Of a DNA stretch of 41,668 bases, positions 8,858-14,946 are shown piece by piece. Under the pieces are notes generated by a model, which saw only the letters and a list, made by a program, of their open reading frames with translations, did not search any database and was not told the origin of the DNA. A program made the translations under genes and the position numbers. Source of the stretch: a virus. The number at the start of each line of letters is the position of its first letter. Positions within the stretch are counted from its first letter, which is position 1. The stretch covers positions 1-41,668 of the IMG/VR virus record IMGVR_UViG_3300042544_001476; one strand, 5' to 3'.

Positions 8858-9100
8858 TTATCTTTTTTTACCTTTATGTAATCCATGATTCGCGAATTGC
8901 TTACCTGCTTTAGTTGCTGCTCTTTTTGTAGCATTGGCTGCTGCAAGTTTTCTTCTACCTTCATCAGTACTCTTCAACTTGGATATTGTCTTTGCCGGAG
9001 CATAGACCTCTCCTGTTTTGCTAGATGGCTTTCCTGACGCTGTAGTCCATTTCTGATTAGTCCACCTATCTAAACTTTGTTGTGTTTCCTTCTTTGCCAT
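8858..9100 (-). CDS. Trp/Lys-rich protein, C-terminal half of a DUF5872-like protein
   Basis: An 80-residue basic protein with the pattern SLDRWTNQKWTTASGKPSSK, then VYAPAKTISKL and a Lys/Arg/Ala tail. This matches what I recall as the second part of DUF5872-type phage proteins (W-t-x-e-k-W ... s-G-k ... y-l-P ... AA-n-a-t-K-r). Its start lies one base after the stop of the 56-residue gene that carries the first part. Lacking acidic and hydrophobic residues, it is probably a nucleic-acid-associated or virion-internal protein. Confidence 0.65.
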   Translation of the reverse strand: MAKKETQQSLDRWTNQKWTTASGKPSSKTGEVYAPAKTISKLKSTDEGRRKLAAANATKRAATKAGKQFANHGLHKGKKR

Positions 9101-9101
9101 A

Positions 9102-9272
9102 CTACTTATATCCTCCTCCCTTAGCTTTATATTCCTTTGCTAACATTTGAGCTTTTCTTGCAGACCACTGACCAGCGTTACCGCCTTTAGTACCTGCTTT
9201 GATTTTCTCAAATAAGCCTTTTCTCATAGTTGGCTTAGTATAATTTCCTGCTTTGTTTACAGTACTTTTCAT
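9102..9272 (-). CDS. N-terminal half of a DUF5872-like protein
   Basis: A 56-residue gene containing GQWSARKAQMLAKEYKAKGG, the hallmark 'QWSARKAQLLA.EYKk.GGGY' of DUF5872-type phage proteins. In many phages this element is followed in one protein by a Trp/Lys-rich part; here it stops (TAG) and the second part begins one base later as a separate gene. The product is strongly basic. The role is unknown. Confidence 0.7.
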   Translation of the reverse strand: MKSTVNKAGNYTKPTMRKGLFEKIKAGTKGGNAGQWSARKAQMLAKEYKAKGGGYK

Positions 9273-9273
9273 T

Positions 9274-9429
9274 TTACTTCTTCTTCATTGGCTTTTTAGC
9301 TACTGCTTTCTTTTCCATCATCTTTTCTTTCTTCTCTACTTTCTTACCTTCTTTCTTTTCGTGCATCATTTTAGCACCTTTAGAAGCGTACATTTCTTTA
9401 CCACCGTACTCTTTAATCATCTTTGCCAT
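9274..9429 (-). CDS. Lys/Met-rich 51-residue protein
   Basis: The first gene of the left late operon, starting MAKMIKEYGGKEMYASKGAK and ending in KKAVAKKPMKKK. About 22 of 51 residues are Lys. A short 'K.MIKEYGGKE.Y.Sk.aM..HEk.E' pattern is typical of small phage proteins placed near head genes. It is likely disordered and DNA- or RNA-binding. The stop lies one base before the start of the next gene. Confidence 0.65.
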   Translation of the reverse strand: MAKMIKEYGGKEMYASKGAKMMHEKKEGKKVEKKEKMMEKKAVAKKPMKKK

Positions 9430-9461
9430 TGTGTTTGTTTTTAGTTATTTAAAATGAGACA

Positions 9462-9469
9462 CAAAGATA
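9462..9469 (-). promoter_or_regulatory. Promoter box for the left late operon
   Basis: The minus-strand sequence TATCTTTG is a perfect TAnnTTTG -7 box, placed between the RepL-like gene and the first head-operon gene. Transcription would start near 9456, about 27 bases before the ATG at 9429. The -33 region shows only a TTG about 24 bases upstream, so an additional phage factor may be needed. Confidence 0.55.
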
Positions 9470-9473
9470 CACT

Positions 9474-9947
9474 TTAAATCATTTTGTGATTTTCAACTAG
9501 CTTTAGTCTGCTTCCATTAAACATGATATCAGGATTCAACCAATACTCTAAACTTGAACCCATCTTCCTAGCGACCACATTAGCCTCAATAAGACCATTA
9601 ATAGCAAGTCTGAATGTTGGCTCAGACATATTACCTAAAACAGCTGTAATATCATCTTTATTGATAAATACATAGTCTCTCATAGGTCGTACTCTAGAGC
9701 ATATGTAAAAGAAGATTCTCATGCTTTGGTACGGAAGATTCATCAGTACGTCTGATTTGTCCTGGAACAGTTTTATGTATATCTTTGAATCGTGAAGCAC
9801 CTTTTTATTTTTAGGAAGCTTCTTCATAGAGTAGAGTTCTCCTGTGTTAGGGTCAATCGTTATTGTCTCACTATCTGAGGTCATATACTCTTTCAACTCT
9901 ATGCCTGTAGGCTTAAATGGATTTTGTAGGTATTCTTTCTGTTTCAT
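9474..9947 (-). CDS. RepL-like winged-helix DNA-binding protein
   Basis: A 157-residue protein. Residues ~60-150 resemble the winged helix of RepL-type plasmid replication proteins. Helices around LPYQSMRIFFYICSRVRP precede a helix-turn-helix (KDDITAVLGNMSEPTFRLAI) and a wing ending in EYWLNPDIMFNGSRLKL, close to the family's 'yWiNP.i.FnG.R' ending. It could start replication at the repeat-rich region just upstream, or act as the switch between early and late transcription. It stands alone between the late operon promoter and a 960-base gene-free region, which favours a regulator or initiator binding nearby. Confidence 0.7.
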   Translation of the reverse strand: MKQKEYLQNPFKPTGIELKEYMTSDSETITIDPNTGELYSMKKLPKNKKVLHDSKIYIKLFQDKSDVLMNLPYQSMRIFFYICSRVRPMRDYVFINKDDITAVLGNMSEPTFRLAINGLIEANVVARKMGSSLEYWLNPDIMFNGSRLKLVENHKMI

Positions 9948-10166
9948 ATCTACAAACGTAAATTCTTTCTTTTAAAGAAAAAAATTTTTCTATCCTAGTG
10001 TTAATAATCAATGAGTTATAACATTTCCTTCTTAGTATATATTAATAGTTACTTTTCTAATAAATAGAGACCAAAAATAGTCACTAATTTAAGCTATAAA
10101 ATGACCTCAAAAAGATATAGGTTTCTAGTATGACCCTATTTAACTGTTTCATTTCATTGCGAAGTA

Positions 10167-10180
10167 TTGCTAAATAGCAA
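10167..10180. promoter_or_regulatory. Palindromic operator TTGCTA-AA-TAGCAA
   Basis: A perfect inverted repeat with 6-base arms and a 2-base centre. The same arms recur at 11519, 17748 and 22389. A promoter-like TAATTTG follows about 22 bases downstream on the plus strand. Likely bound by a dimeric regulator. Confidence 0.55.
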
Positions 10181-10355
10181 GATATACTTCCTAATTTGGA
10201 CCTATTTTGTTACAGATTTTGGCAAATGGCCTCTAATAATTCGTAAAACAGAGTACCCCATAAAATGTAAAATATGGGCGATTTTGGTTGTTGAAAAAAT
10301 GTGAAATGTATGACCGAGTGGGGTTAACTTTATACACCAGCCCAGGCGTACCGCT

Positions 10356-10416
10356 CGGGTAATTGCGTTTTCGTACCCGTGTACCCTACACATACGAATT
10401 TTTTTTAATTTGTATG
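10356..10416. repeat. GC-rich inverted repeat and long hairpin
   Basis: CGGGTA (10356-10361) pairs with TACCCG (10374-10379) around a 12-base loop. Just after, CATACGAATT (10391-10400) pairs with AATTTGTATG (10407-10416) around six T, giving 10 pairs with one G-T. This is the only GC-containing structure in a very AT-rich stretch. It could be a terminator-like element for leftward transcription or a structural element of the origin. Confidence 0.4.
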
Positions 10417-10500
10417 ATAATCTTTACATATGGTAAATTTATTTTATATAAAAAACTTGTAATATTTTCAATATATGTTGTATTTTTTTAATACTAAAGA

Positions 10501-10533
10501 TTTTTAGCAAACTTTACTAACTTTTTTAGCAAA
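10501..10533. repeat. Two direct TTTTTAGCAAA half-sites
   Basis: TTTTTAGCAAA occurs at 10501-10511 and 10523-10533, 22 bases apart (about two helical turns). TAGCAA is one arm of the palindromic operator seen elsewhere, so the same regulator may bind here on one face of the helix. Confidence 0.4.
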
Positions 10534-10595
10534 ATTTGCCATGCCGTTTTAACTGGTAATTAGGTATCCGTTTCGATGCGTCAAACCTTCCTATA

Positions 10596-10713
10596 TATAC
10601 CCCAATTTTATACCCTTATACTTTCCACTTTATACCCCTATTTTTTGCAGCTATTTTATACCCTTATATTATTACTTTATTCGCTCTATATTATACCCTT
10701 ATTTTATCCCTAT
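10596..10713. repeat. Cluster of TATACCC-type direct repeats (iteron-like)
   Basis: Copies of TATACCC lie at 10596, 10609, 10631, 10657 and 10692, and a degenerate TATCCC follows at about 10706. Two copies share an identical 15-mer, TTTTATACCCTTATA (10606-10620 and 10654-10668). All are on the same strand, with spacings of 13, 22, 26 and 35 bases. Irregular direct repeats in AT-rich DNA next to a RepL-like gene suggest binding sites for an initiator. Confidence 0.5.
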
Positions 10714-10778
10714 TATATAATTATATCCTTTGCTTTATTTTTACTGATTCTCTATATTTTTTGCCCTTTATTTAAATA

Positions 10779-10814
10779 TTTTTACCGCTTATCCTGTCTT
10801 TTTTACCGCTCATC
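10779..10814. repeat. Two TTTTTACCGCT direct repeats
   Basis: TTTTTACCGCTTATC at 10779-10793 and a near-identical TTTTTACCGCTCATC ending at 10814, about 21 bases apart. A shorter ACCGCTC recurs at 10870-10876. They lie between the TATACCC cluster and the first early gene and may be activator sites. Confidence 0.4.
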
Positions 10815-10908
10815 ATTATAACCTTGACTCGTGTTTCCCGCTCGATGTATATTGCGCTCCTATTCATTCACCGCTCAAAAATTTTAACGAGCACAAAAAT
10901 TATGTTTT

Positions 10909-11334
10909 ATGACAAAAGTAAATTTCACAATCGATGCAGCACCTTTCGTAAATTTAAAAGGTGCAAATTTTTCAGGACTTACAAAACATACTGAAATTTC
11001 AGTTGATGCCAATCAAAGTTGGGGGCAAGGGCTTACCCCTTTGTTTTCTCAATTAGTCAAGCTAATGTTTAAAGGTATTGCGAAAGGTCAACCAATCGAT
11101 TGGGCTATGAGCGTCACAAACGAGAGCGGCAGCGTTTTAGTAGAAGGCAGCGAATTTATGAGAGCGGATAGTGTGAGCACTGCAAAAGCTATCTTTAAAG
11201 CTATTCGTGAATCTTTCGCCCCTGAAGTTGAGGGGCTTGATACACAAAACTTGCCTAAAATTTCGGCTATAAAACAAGCCTATAAAGACGCTGCAAATAA
11301 GCGTTTGACCTTTGCGGAATTATGCGAAAATTAA
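10909..11334 (+). CDS. First early-region protein, 141 residues, function unknown
   Basis: The leftmost plus-strand gene, starting MTKVNFTIDAAPFVNLKGAN. It looks like a compact alpha/beta protein with a Gly-rich turn (DANQSWGQGLTPLFSQLVKL), a strand pair (DWAMSVTNESGSVLVEGSEF) and two C-terminal helices. G+C and codon choice are somewhat higher than in neighbouring early genes, hinting at a separate origin. It stands isolated between two long gene-free stretches full of repeats and folded RNA elements, a typical site for a regulator, but I do not recognise the family. Confidence 0.75.
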   Translation: MTKVNFTIDAAPFVNLKGANFSGLTKHTEISVDANQSWGQGLTPLFSQLVKLMFKGIAKGQPIDWAMSVTNESGSVLVEGSEFMRADSVSTAKAIFKAIRESFAPEVEGLDTQNLPKISAIKQAYKDAANKRLTFAELCEN

Positions 11335-11345
11335 GGTAGGTTTTC

Positions 11346-11403
11346 GGGCTATATTAGGACATTGCAAATAGATGTCCGCTAATATCGGATATTAGTATAG
11401 CCC
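11346..11403 (+). ncRNA. Compact three-way-junction RNA element
   Basis: A 58-base element in which 42 bases pair perfectly. P1 is GGGCTATA (11346-11353) with TATAGCCC (11396-11403). Hairpin 1 is GGACAT (11357-11362) with ATGTCC (11372-11377), loop 9. Hairpin 2 is CTAATAT (11379-11385) with ATATTAG (11389-11395), loop CGG. Junction strands are 3, 1 and 0 bases. It starts 12 bases after the stop of the 141-residue gene, with no T-run, so it is not an intrinsic terminator. It lacks the hammerhead core and the purine-riboswitch junction. Confidence 0.55.
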
Positions 11404-11437
11404 CCAATAGTTATGCAATTCGCTTTAAAATTGCCGT

Positions 11438-11481
11438 ATGTTTATAGCAGCTACACGCAGATAGCAGAAGCCTATAAATAT
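11438..11481 (+). other. Long hairpin in gene-free region
   Basis: ATGTTTATAG (11438-11447) pairs over 10 positions (one G-T) with CTATAAATAT (11472-11481). Inside, GCTA (11450-11453) pairs with TAGC (11462-11465). It lies between the three-way junction and the operator at 11519, and may form part of the same transcript. Confidence 0.35.
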
Positions 11482-11518
11482 TTATTGAATCTTTGATTTA
11501 TTGCCCTTTGCCCTTTAC

Positions 11519-11553
11519 TTTGCTAATTAGCAAACGTAATAGGTATAAAATTG
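11519..11553 (+). promoter_or_regulatory. Palindromic operator with promoter-like box
   Basis: TTTGCTAATTAGCAAA (11519-11534) is a perfect 16-base palindrome whose first TTTG could be a -33 box. TAAAATTG (11546-11553) resembles the -7 consensus with one mismatch; the spacing of 23 is slightly long. Transcription from here would produce the folded RNA at 11560-11734. Confidence 0.45.
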
Positions 11554-11559
11554 CCCCTA

Positions 11560-11734
11560 TGTATTAAGGTTACATAGTGCACGGGGAAAAAACTTCATGA
11601 CGTTAGGAGCGTTAGATAGGTAAAGCCGTGCAAAGTGGTAAGCCGTATCGATAGCAAGATACAGCCCACTATAAAAAATAAGCATAAATATATTAGAAGG
11701 GGCAAAGATTAATTTCTTTGCTCCTTTCTTTTTA
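11560..11734 (+). ncRNA. Candidate structured RNA with intrinsic terminator
   Basis: No reading frame of note, but an ordered set of helices. CTATGT (11557-11562) pairs with ACATAG (11572-11577). TGCACGG (11578-11584) pairs with CCGTGCA (11626-11632). AGTGG (11634-11638) pairs with CCACT (11666-11670), enclosing GTATC (11645-11649) with GATAC (11658-11662). A 12-pair terminator hairpin ends it. An alternative CCCC (11554-11557) with GGGG (11583-11586) pairing could compete with the second helix. The promoter and 5' end are inferred, so the start is approximate. Confidence 0.5.
11697..11734 (+). terminator. Strong rho-independent terminator
   Basis: AAGGGGCAAAGA (11697-11708) pairs with TCTTTGCTCCTT (11715-11726), 12 pairs with two G-T, loop of six, overlapping and followed by TTTCTTTTT. 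Plus-strand orientation. It closes the candidate RNA at 11560. Confidence 0.7.
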
Positions 11735-11736
11735 TA

Positions 11737-11810
11737 GCCATGACACGAAAGGTGTATCATTCAATTGAATCATGGCACTATTTTATTTAACTATTTCGTA
11801 AAAACGGAAT
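11737..11810 (+). other. Second small three-way junction and hairpin in a gene leader
   Basis: GCCATG (11737-11742) pairs with CATGGC (11771-11776). Between them lie ACAC-gaaag-GTGT (11743-11755) and ATTC-aatt-GAAT (11759-11770), so the 40 bases fold as a three-way junction with only three unpaired junction bases. A further hairpin follows: ATTTCGT (11793-11799) with ACGGAAT (11804-11810), loop AAAA. Just downstream, T-rich bases lead into the 11854 gene, so this could be its regulatory leader. Confidence 0.4.
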
Positions 11811-11853
11811 GGCCTCAAAAATTTTTTTTTATTTCATCATTAAAATTAAACAA

Positions 11854-12033
11854 ATGAATAGCTTTATTAAAAACTTATTGATAACTGTTGTATCAATCTT
11901 TACAATCGTATCCTTTATACGTTTCGATGTGTATGTTTGGGAGTGGTCGGATTCAGGTAGGGGAGCGTTCGTGTTTATGTCTTTATTAATATCTTCAGTT
12001 GCAACCGCTTTGCAAGAAGACGCTAAAAACTAA
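11854..12033 (+). CDS. Small two-helix membrane protein
   Basis: A 59-residue protein starting MNSFIKNLLITVVSIFTIVS, with one membrane segment at ~5-22 and a second at ~42-54 (AFVFMSLLISSVATAL), joined by a loop with VYVWEWSDSG. The frame has an earlier ATG at 11809, but that overlaps the hairpin at 11793-11810 and gives a poly-Phe start. The ATG at 11854 has the A-rich leader typical of this genome. It is probably an inner-membrane host-takeover protein. Confidence 0.65.
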   Translation: MNSFIKNLLITVVSIFTIVSFIRFDVYVWEWSDSGRGAFVFMSLLISSVATALQEDAKN

Positions 12034-12050
12034 AATTAAAATTAAAATTT

Positions 12051-12233
12051 ATGGCAAAGTATTATCAAGTAGTTACGCACGAATTATTAGGAGAAGAGAA
12101 GGTTACATATGCGAGAAGGTATAGCAATAAGGAGAAGGCTATGCAAGTGGCTGAATCTTTAATAGAAGACGGCTACACATATGTAAAGATAGAAGATAGT
12201 AAAGGAGAAACATATGCAGAATATGAGATGTAA
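12051..12233 (+). CDS. 60-residue soluble early protein
   Basis: Sequence begins MAKYYQVVTHELLGEEKVTY and has the feel of a small alpha/beta domain: strand, strand, helix (SNKEKAMQVAESLIEDG), strand, strand (YVKIEDSKGETYAEYEM). Preceded by an A/T leader of repeated TAAAAT. The family is not recognised. Confidence 0.65.
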   Translation: MAKYYQVVTHELLGEEKVTYARRYSNKEKAMQVAESLIEDGYTYVKIEDSKGETYAEYEM

Positions 12234-12244
12234 AATATAAGCAT

Positions 12245-12448
12245 ATGATATTTAGAAGGTGTAATGCCGGTAACTATACAGCTATAGTATCCGGCTTTTT
12301 TGTGTCCGTAACTAGCTATAAAGATAGTGCGTACACTATGTGGACATATAGCATAGACGGTCAGCCAGGCGACAAGGCTTACTATACTAAAAAGCTATGT
12401 GTCAAGCGGTTAAAAGAAGAATTAAATTTTATCATCAATAACAATTAA
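12245..12448 (+). CDS. 67-residue early protein
   Basis: Begins MIFRRCNAGNYTAIVSGFFV, strand-rich, and ends in a Lys-rich helix (KKLCVKRLKEELNFIINNN). It lies 11 bases after the previous stop and a few bases before the next small gene. No known family. Confidence 0.6.
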   Translation: MIFRRCNAGNYTAIVSGFFVSVTSYKDSAYTMWTYSIDGQPGDKAYYTKKLCVKRLKEELNFIINNN

Positions 12449-12451
12449 GCT

Positions 12452-12571
12452 ATGTCAAATCTATTGCATGTCGTACACGACACTCTGTTTGTAGTATTTA
12501 TTGGGCTCGGTCTATTCATTGTAGGCTCTGCGGTAAAATCTTTATTCACTAAAAAGAAAGTAACATGTTAG
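12452..12571 (+). CDS. 39-residue single-span membrane protein
   Basis: MSNLLHVVHDTLFVVFIGLG starts a short protein with one membrane helix at ~11-28 and a positive tail (KSLFTKKKVTC), predicting the C-terminus in the cytoplasm. It overlaps the next small gene by 7 bases in an ATG-TTAG junction, supporting both. Confidence 0.55.
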   Translation: MSNLLHVVHDTLFVVFIGLGLFIVGSAVKSLFTKKKVTC

Positions 12572-12669
12572 TAGTAATACCAATCATGTCGATAATTTTT
12601 GCCATTCTGATTGTGAGAGATGCAAATAAAAACGAAACAGGATACACGGATAAATTTCTAAACCTCTAA
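12565..12669 (+). CDS. 34-residue membrane protein
   Basis: MLVVIPIMSIIFAILIVRDA gives one membrane helix at ~2-17 followed by a polar tail (NKNETGYTDKFLNL). The start overlaps the end of the previous gene. It is one of a dozen such micro-proteins in the early region. Confidence 0.5.
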   Translation: MLVVIPIMSIIFAILIVRDANKNETGYTDKFLNL

Positions 12670-12679
12670 ATAAAAAGCT

Positions 12680-13279
12680 ATGAAAAGTAACATGTACATG
12701 ACGTATCAAGAATTGAAAGGTACTGATGCGTTTAAGAATTTTGACGAATCATTTGTTAGAAAGAATTATAGATTCTTATTAGACATTCATGACATGAGGT
12801 ATTGTGAAGACGGGACTGTATTGTTGTGGGTTGATAAGTATAGAGTAGATGTAACAGAACTATATAACGAGGCAGATAAAAAAGAAATAATGTTTCATCA
12901 AAGGTATTTAGATGATTTCAGGAGAGAGAGAGCAGAAGAGCAGAGAGAATATCAGGAGCAAAAAGAAAATGATTGGTGTCAAACAATATTAGATACATCT
13001 ACGATTGTAAAGACTACAGTAACAACAGTAACAACAGTTACTTGGGAATTAAATTTAGAAGATAAGAAAGGCTTTTTAACTGACTGCAGTTACGATGGCG
13101 TGTACGATGCAGGAGGTAAGTTTGTAGATACTCTAATATTGGAGAGCAAAGATGACGGGGCTAATGAGGATTGGTTTGTAAGATACCTTAACGGAGATAT
13201 AAAGCCATATGACGACAACAATACTTATCATGTAAAATTAAAGAAACATATATTCTCAAACCTAAGTAAACCTAAGTAA
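12680..13279 (+). CDS. 199-residue early protein with TTV repeats
   Basis: An unrecognised acidic protein. The N-terminal ~70 residues look like a small domain (YMTYQELKGTDAFKNFDESF). A charged helix (RERAEEQREYQEQKEND) links to a second domain starting with a Thr/Val run, TTVTTVTTVTW, encoded by a tandem 9-base repeat (13014-13040). The C-terminal domain is Asp/Tyr-rich. A short tandem repeat (cctaagtaaa twice, 13261-13280) ends the gene and may reflect slippage. Confidence 0.65.
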   Translation: MKSNMYMTYQELKGTDAFKNFDESFVRKNYRFLLDIHDMRYCEDGTVLLWVDKYRVDVTELYNEADKKEIMFHQRYLDDFRRERAEEQREYQEQKENDWCQTILDTSTIVKTTVTTVTTVTWELNLEDKKGFLTDCSYDGVYDAGGKFVDTLILESKDDGANEDWFVRYLNGDIKPYDDNNTYHVKLKKHIFSNLSKPK

Positions 13280-13311
13280 AAATATATTCTAAAACCTATA
13301 AATCAAATGTT

Positions 13312-14946
13312 ATGAAGACTTATGTAGATTGGTTCAATGAACTACCTGAGCCGTATAAGACTCAGGCCCTGGAAAATGTAAGGAGTGGTAGATGCTCGCA
13401 TTCTAATGAGTATGACGAGAGCGACACATTCATATCAATGGCTCAAGCTATTACTATGACTATGCGTTGGAGTCATACCCCACAAGGTCATGAGTATTGG
13501 AATGAACTGTATGATAAGTACACGGAAGAACATAGGGAGGCACAGCGTATAGAGGAGGCTATAGCAGAGCAGAAGGAGGAAGAGGCACGTGCAAGAACTC
13601 GTGAACTTTATAGGATTAGAGAGAATAGGCTTGTTACATTCAGCGAATCAACACGCTCTATGTTAAGGGAGTTGGAGAACCATAGTATAGTAGCTAGCTT
13701 AATGCTTAACTATTCTGACAAAAGTTTATTTTGTGACTATGTAACTATGCGTGGCGAAATGTTTTCTTATCTACCAAAGGGTAAGCCGCACGTTGTTAAT
13801 GATAGCGGAAGATGGGCACGTGAAGGTAGGCAAGAGATGAAGCCAGGCAAGATAGCTAGAAAAATACTACATGAAGATGATGAGATAAGAGATGAACTGT
13901 ATCATAAGATTACGCTGACAGATAAGGACTTCGAGCAGTTCGGCAACATGGTAAGGTCGTACATAGGTATTAACGGAGATGAAGACGGAGAAGGTAGAAC
14001 GCTAACCATGCAAGTATTCTCAGGCGAAGATATACGTTGGGGTTACTATGAGGATAACTATAGCCAACTTGCAGATAGTGGTAGTAACTTGTGGGGTTCA
14101 TGTATGCGGTACGGCTCGTGTCAAGATTACTTCGACATATATGTAGAGAACAATGTCAAGATGTTAGTAGCCAAAGATACGATTGGTAAGATTGTAGGTA
14201 GGGCGTTACTATGGGAGTGCGAGAACGGTAGGAAGGCAATGGATACTATCTATTCTCCTGACAGAGTTAGGCAAGTGTTTATCAAGTGGGCTATCGACAA
14301 CGATTACTATTACAAGTCTCAGCAGTCATGCCATCATCATGAGTTCGATATGTATGCAGGTGCTAGTTGTAGCGATTGGACAGCTGTTGTAAAGTTATCC
14401 GATGCTGACTTCTGCGAGTATCCGTACATGGATACGTTCATGTATCTTAATCAAAATAACAATTCCTTATCCAACAGAGATGACGACTATACTCATACGT
14501 TAAGATGCACTGACGGAGGCTATGATGAGAATGGCGTGTATGATGATTTTAGCGATTGTACTATTAGTGAAGAGGATGCTGTTTATTTAGATTACTGCAC
14601 TGACCAAGTTAGTTGGAGAGGCACTACGCACATAGATAATACAGTATCAACACGAGACGGATATAGGGTGCTTGATAGGGATTCTATTGAGGTAGATGGA
14701 TATTATTATGCAGAGGGTTCGGATAGTATTGTGTATGTTGATTCTAGAGGAGAGTATTATCATGTAGATGATACAGAAGAAACATATGACGGAGATACTA
14801 TTCACGAAGATGATGCCGTTCAGTGTGCACATACTGGTAACACATATCACACAGATGATATGGTAGAGGTAGAGGTATACATATTCGTACACAAGGATAG
14901 CGTTGAAGATTATTTAGAACAATTAAAAGAAGAAGAAAATGTTTAA
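13312..14946 (+). CDS. Large multi-domain early protein, 544 residues
   Basis: Residues 1-70 carry a module ending W53-S-H-T-P-Q-G-H-x-x-W63, similar to the 74-residue protein at 19913. A long charged helix spans ~70-108. The core (~240-345) has SCMRYGSCQDYFDIY (263-277) and GRALLW (296-301), a pattern I associate with phage proteins of unknown function. The last ~130 residues are Asp/Tyr/Glu-rich with repeated short units such as EYYHVDDTEETYDG and NTYHTDDMVEVE. The many Cys and His residues in the core (CHHHEF at 340-345) could bind metal. No enzyme family is recognised. Its end overlaps the peptidase gene by 8 bases. Confidence 0.75.
   Translation: MKTYVDWFNELPEPYKTQALENVRSGRCSHSNEYDESDTFISMAQAITMTMRWSHTPQGHEYWNELYDKYTEEHREAQRIEEAIAEQKEEEARARTRELYRIRENRLVTFSESTRSMLRELENHSIVASLMLNYSDKSLFCDYVTMRGEMFSYLPKGKPHVVNDSGRWAREGRQEMKPGKIARKILHEDDEIRDELYHKITLTDKDFEQFGNMVRSYIGINGDEDGEGRTLTMQVFSGEDIRWGYYEDNYSQLADSGSNLWGSCMRYGSCQDYFDIYVENNVKMLVAKDTIGKIVGRALLWECENGRKAMDTIYSPDRVRQVFIKWAIDNDYYYKSQQSCHHHEFDMYAGASCSDWTAVVKLSDADFCEYPYMDTFMYLNQNNNSLSNRDDDYTHTLRCTDGGYDENGVYDDFSDCTISEEDAVYLDYCTDQVSWRGTTHIDNTVSTRDGYRVLDRDSIEVDGYYYAEGSDSIVYVDSRGEYYHVDDTEETYDGDTIHEDDAVQCAHTGNTYHTDDMVEVEVYIFVHKDSVEDYLEQLKEEENV

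Larger units (their letters stand above)
9948..10908. other. Gene-free AT-rich region, candidate replication origin
   Basis: About 960 bases between divergently transcribed genes with no convincing reading frame. It contains an operator-like palindrome (10167), a GC-rich inverted repeat and a hairpin (10356-10416), direct half-sites (10501-10533), a cluster of TATACCC repeats (10596-10713) and TTTTTACCGCT repeats (10779-10814). A pure T/A-rich stretch between the repeats would melt easily. Repeats plus an AT-rich stretch next to a RepL-like gene is the architecture of an iteron-type origin; this is inference. Confidence 0.45.

Noticed and set aside
8857-8964. Longer start of the coiled-coil protein at 8964
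   Set aside because: It would overlap the upstream gene by 107 bases, whereas an ATG one base after that gene's stop fits the operon's spacing.
10202-10393. Minus-strand frame of 63 residues
   Set aside because: Composition is unlike the other genes, it lies in repeat-rich gene-free DNA and covers an inverted repeat; probably chance.
11557-11760. Minus-strand frame of 67 residues
   Set aside because: It is the antisense of a strongly folded element with a plus-strand terminator; no leader or neighbour supports it.
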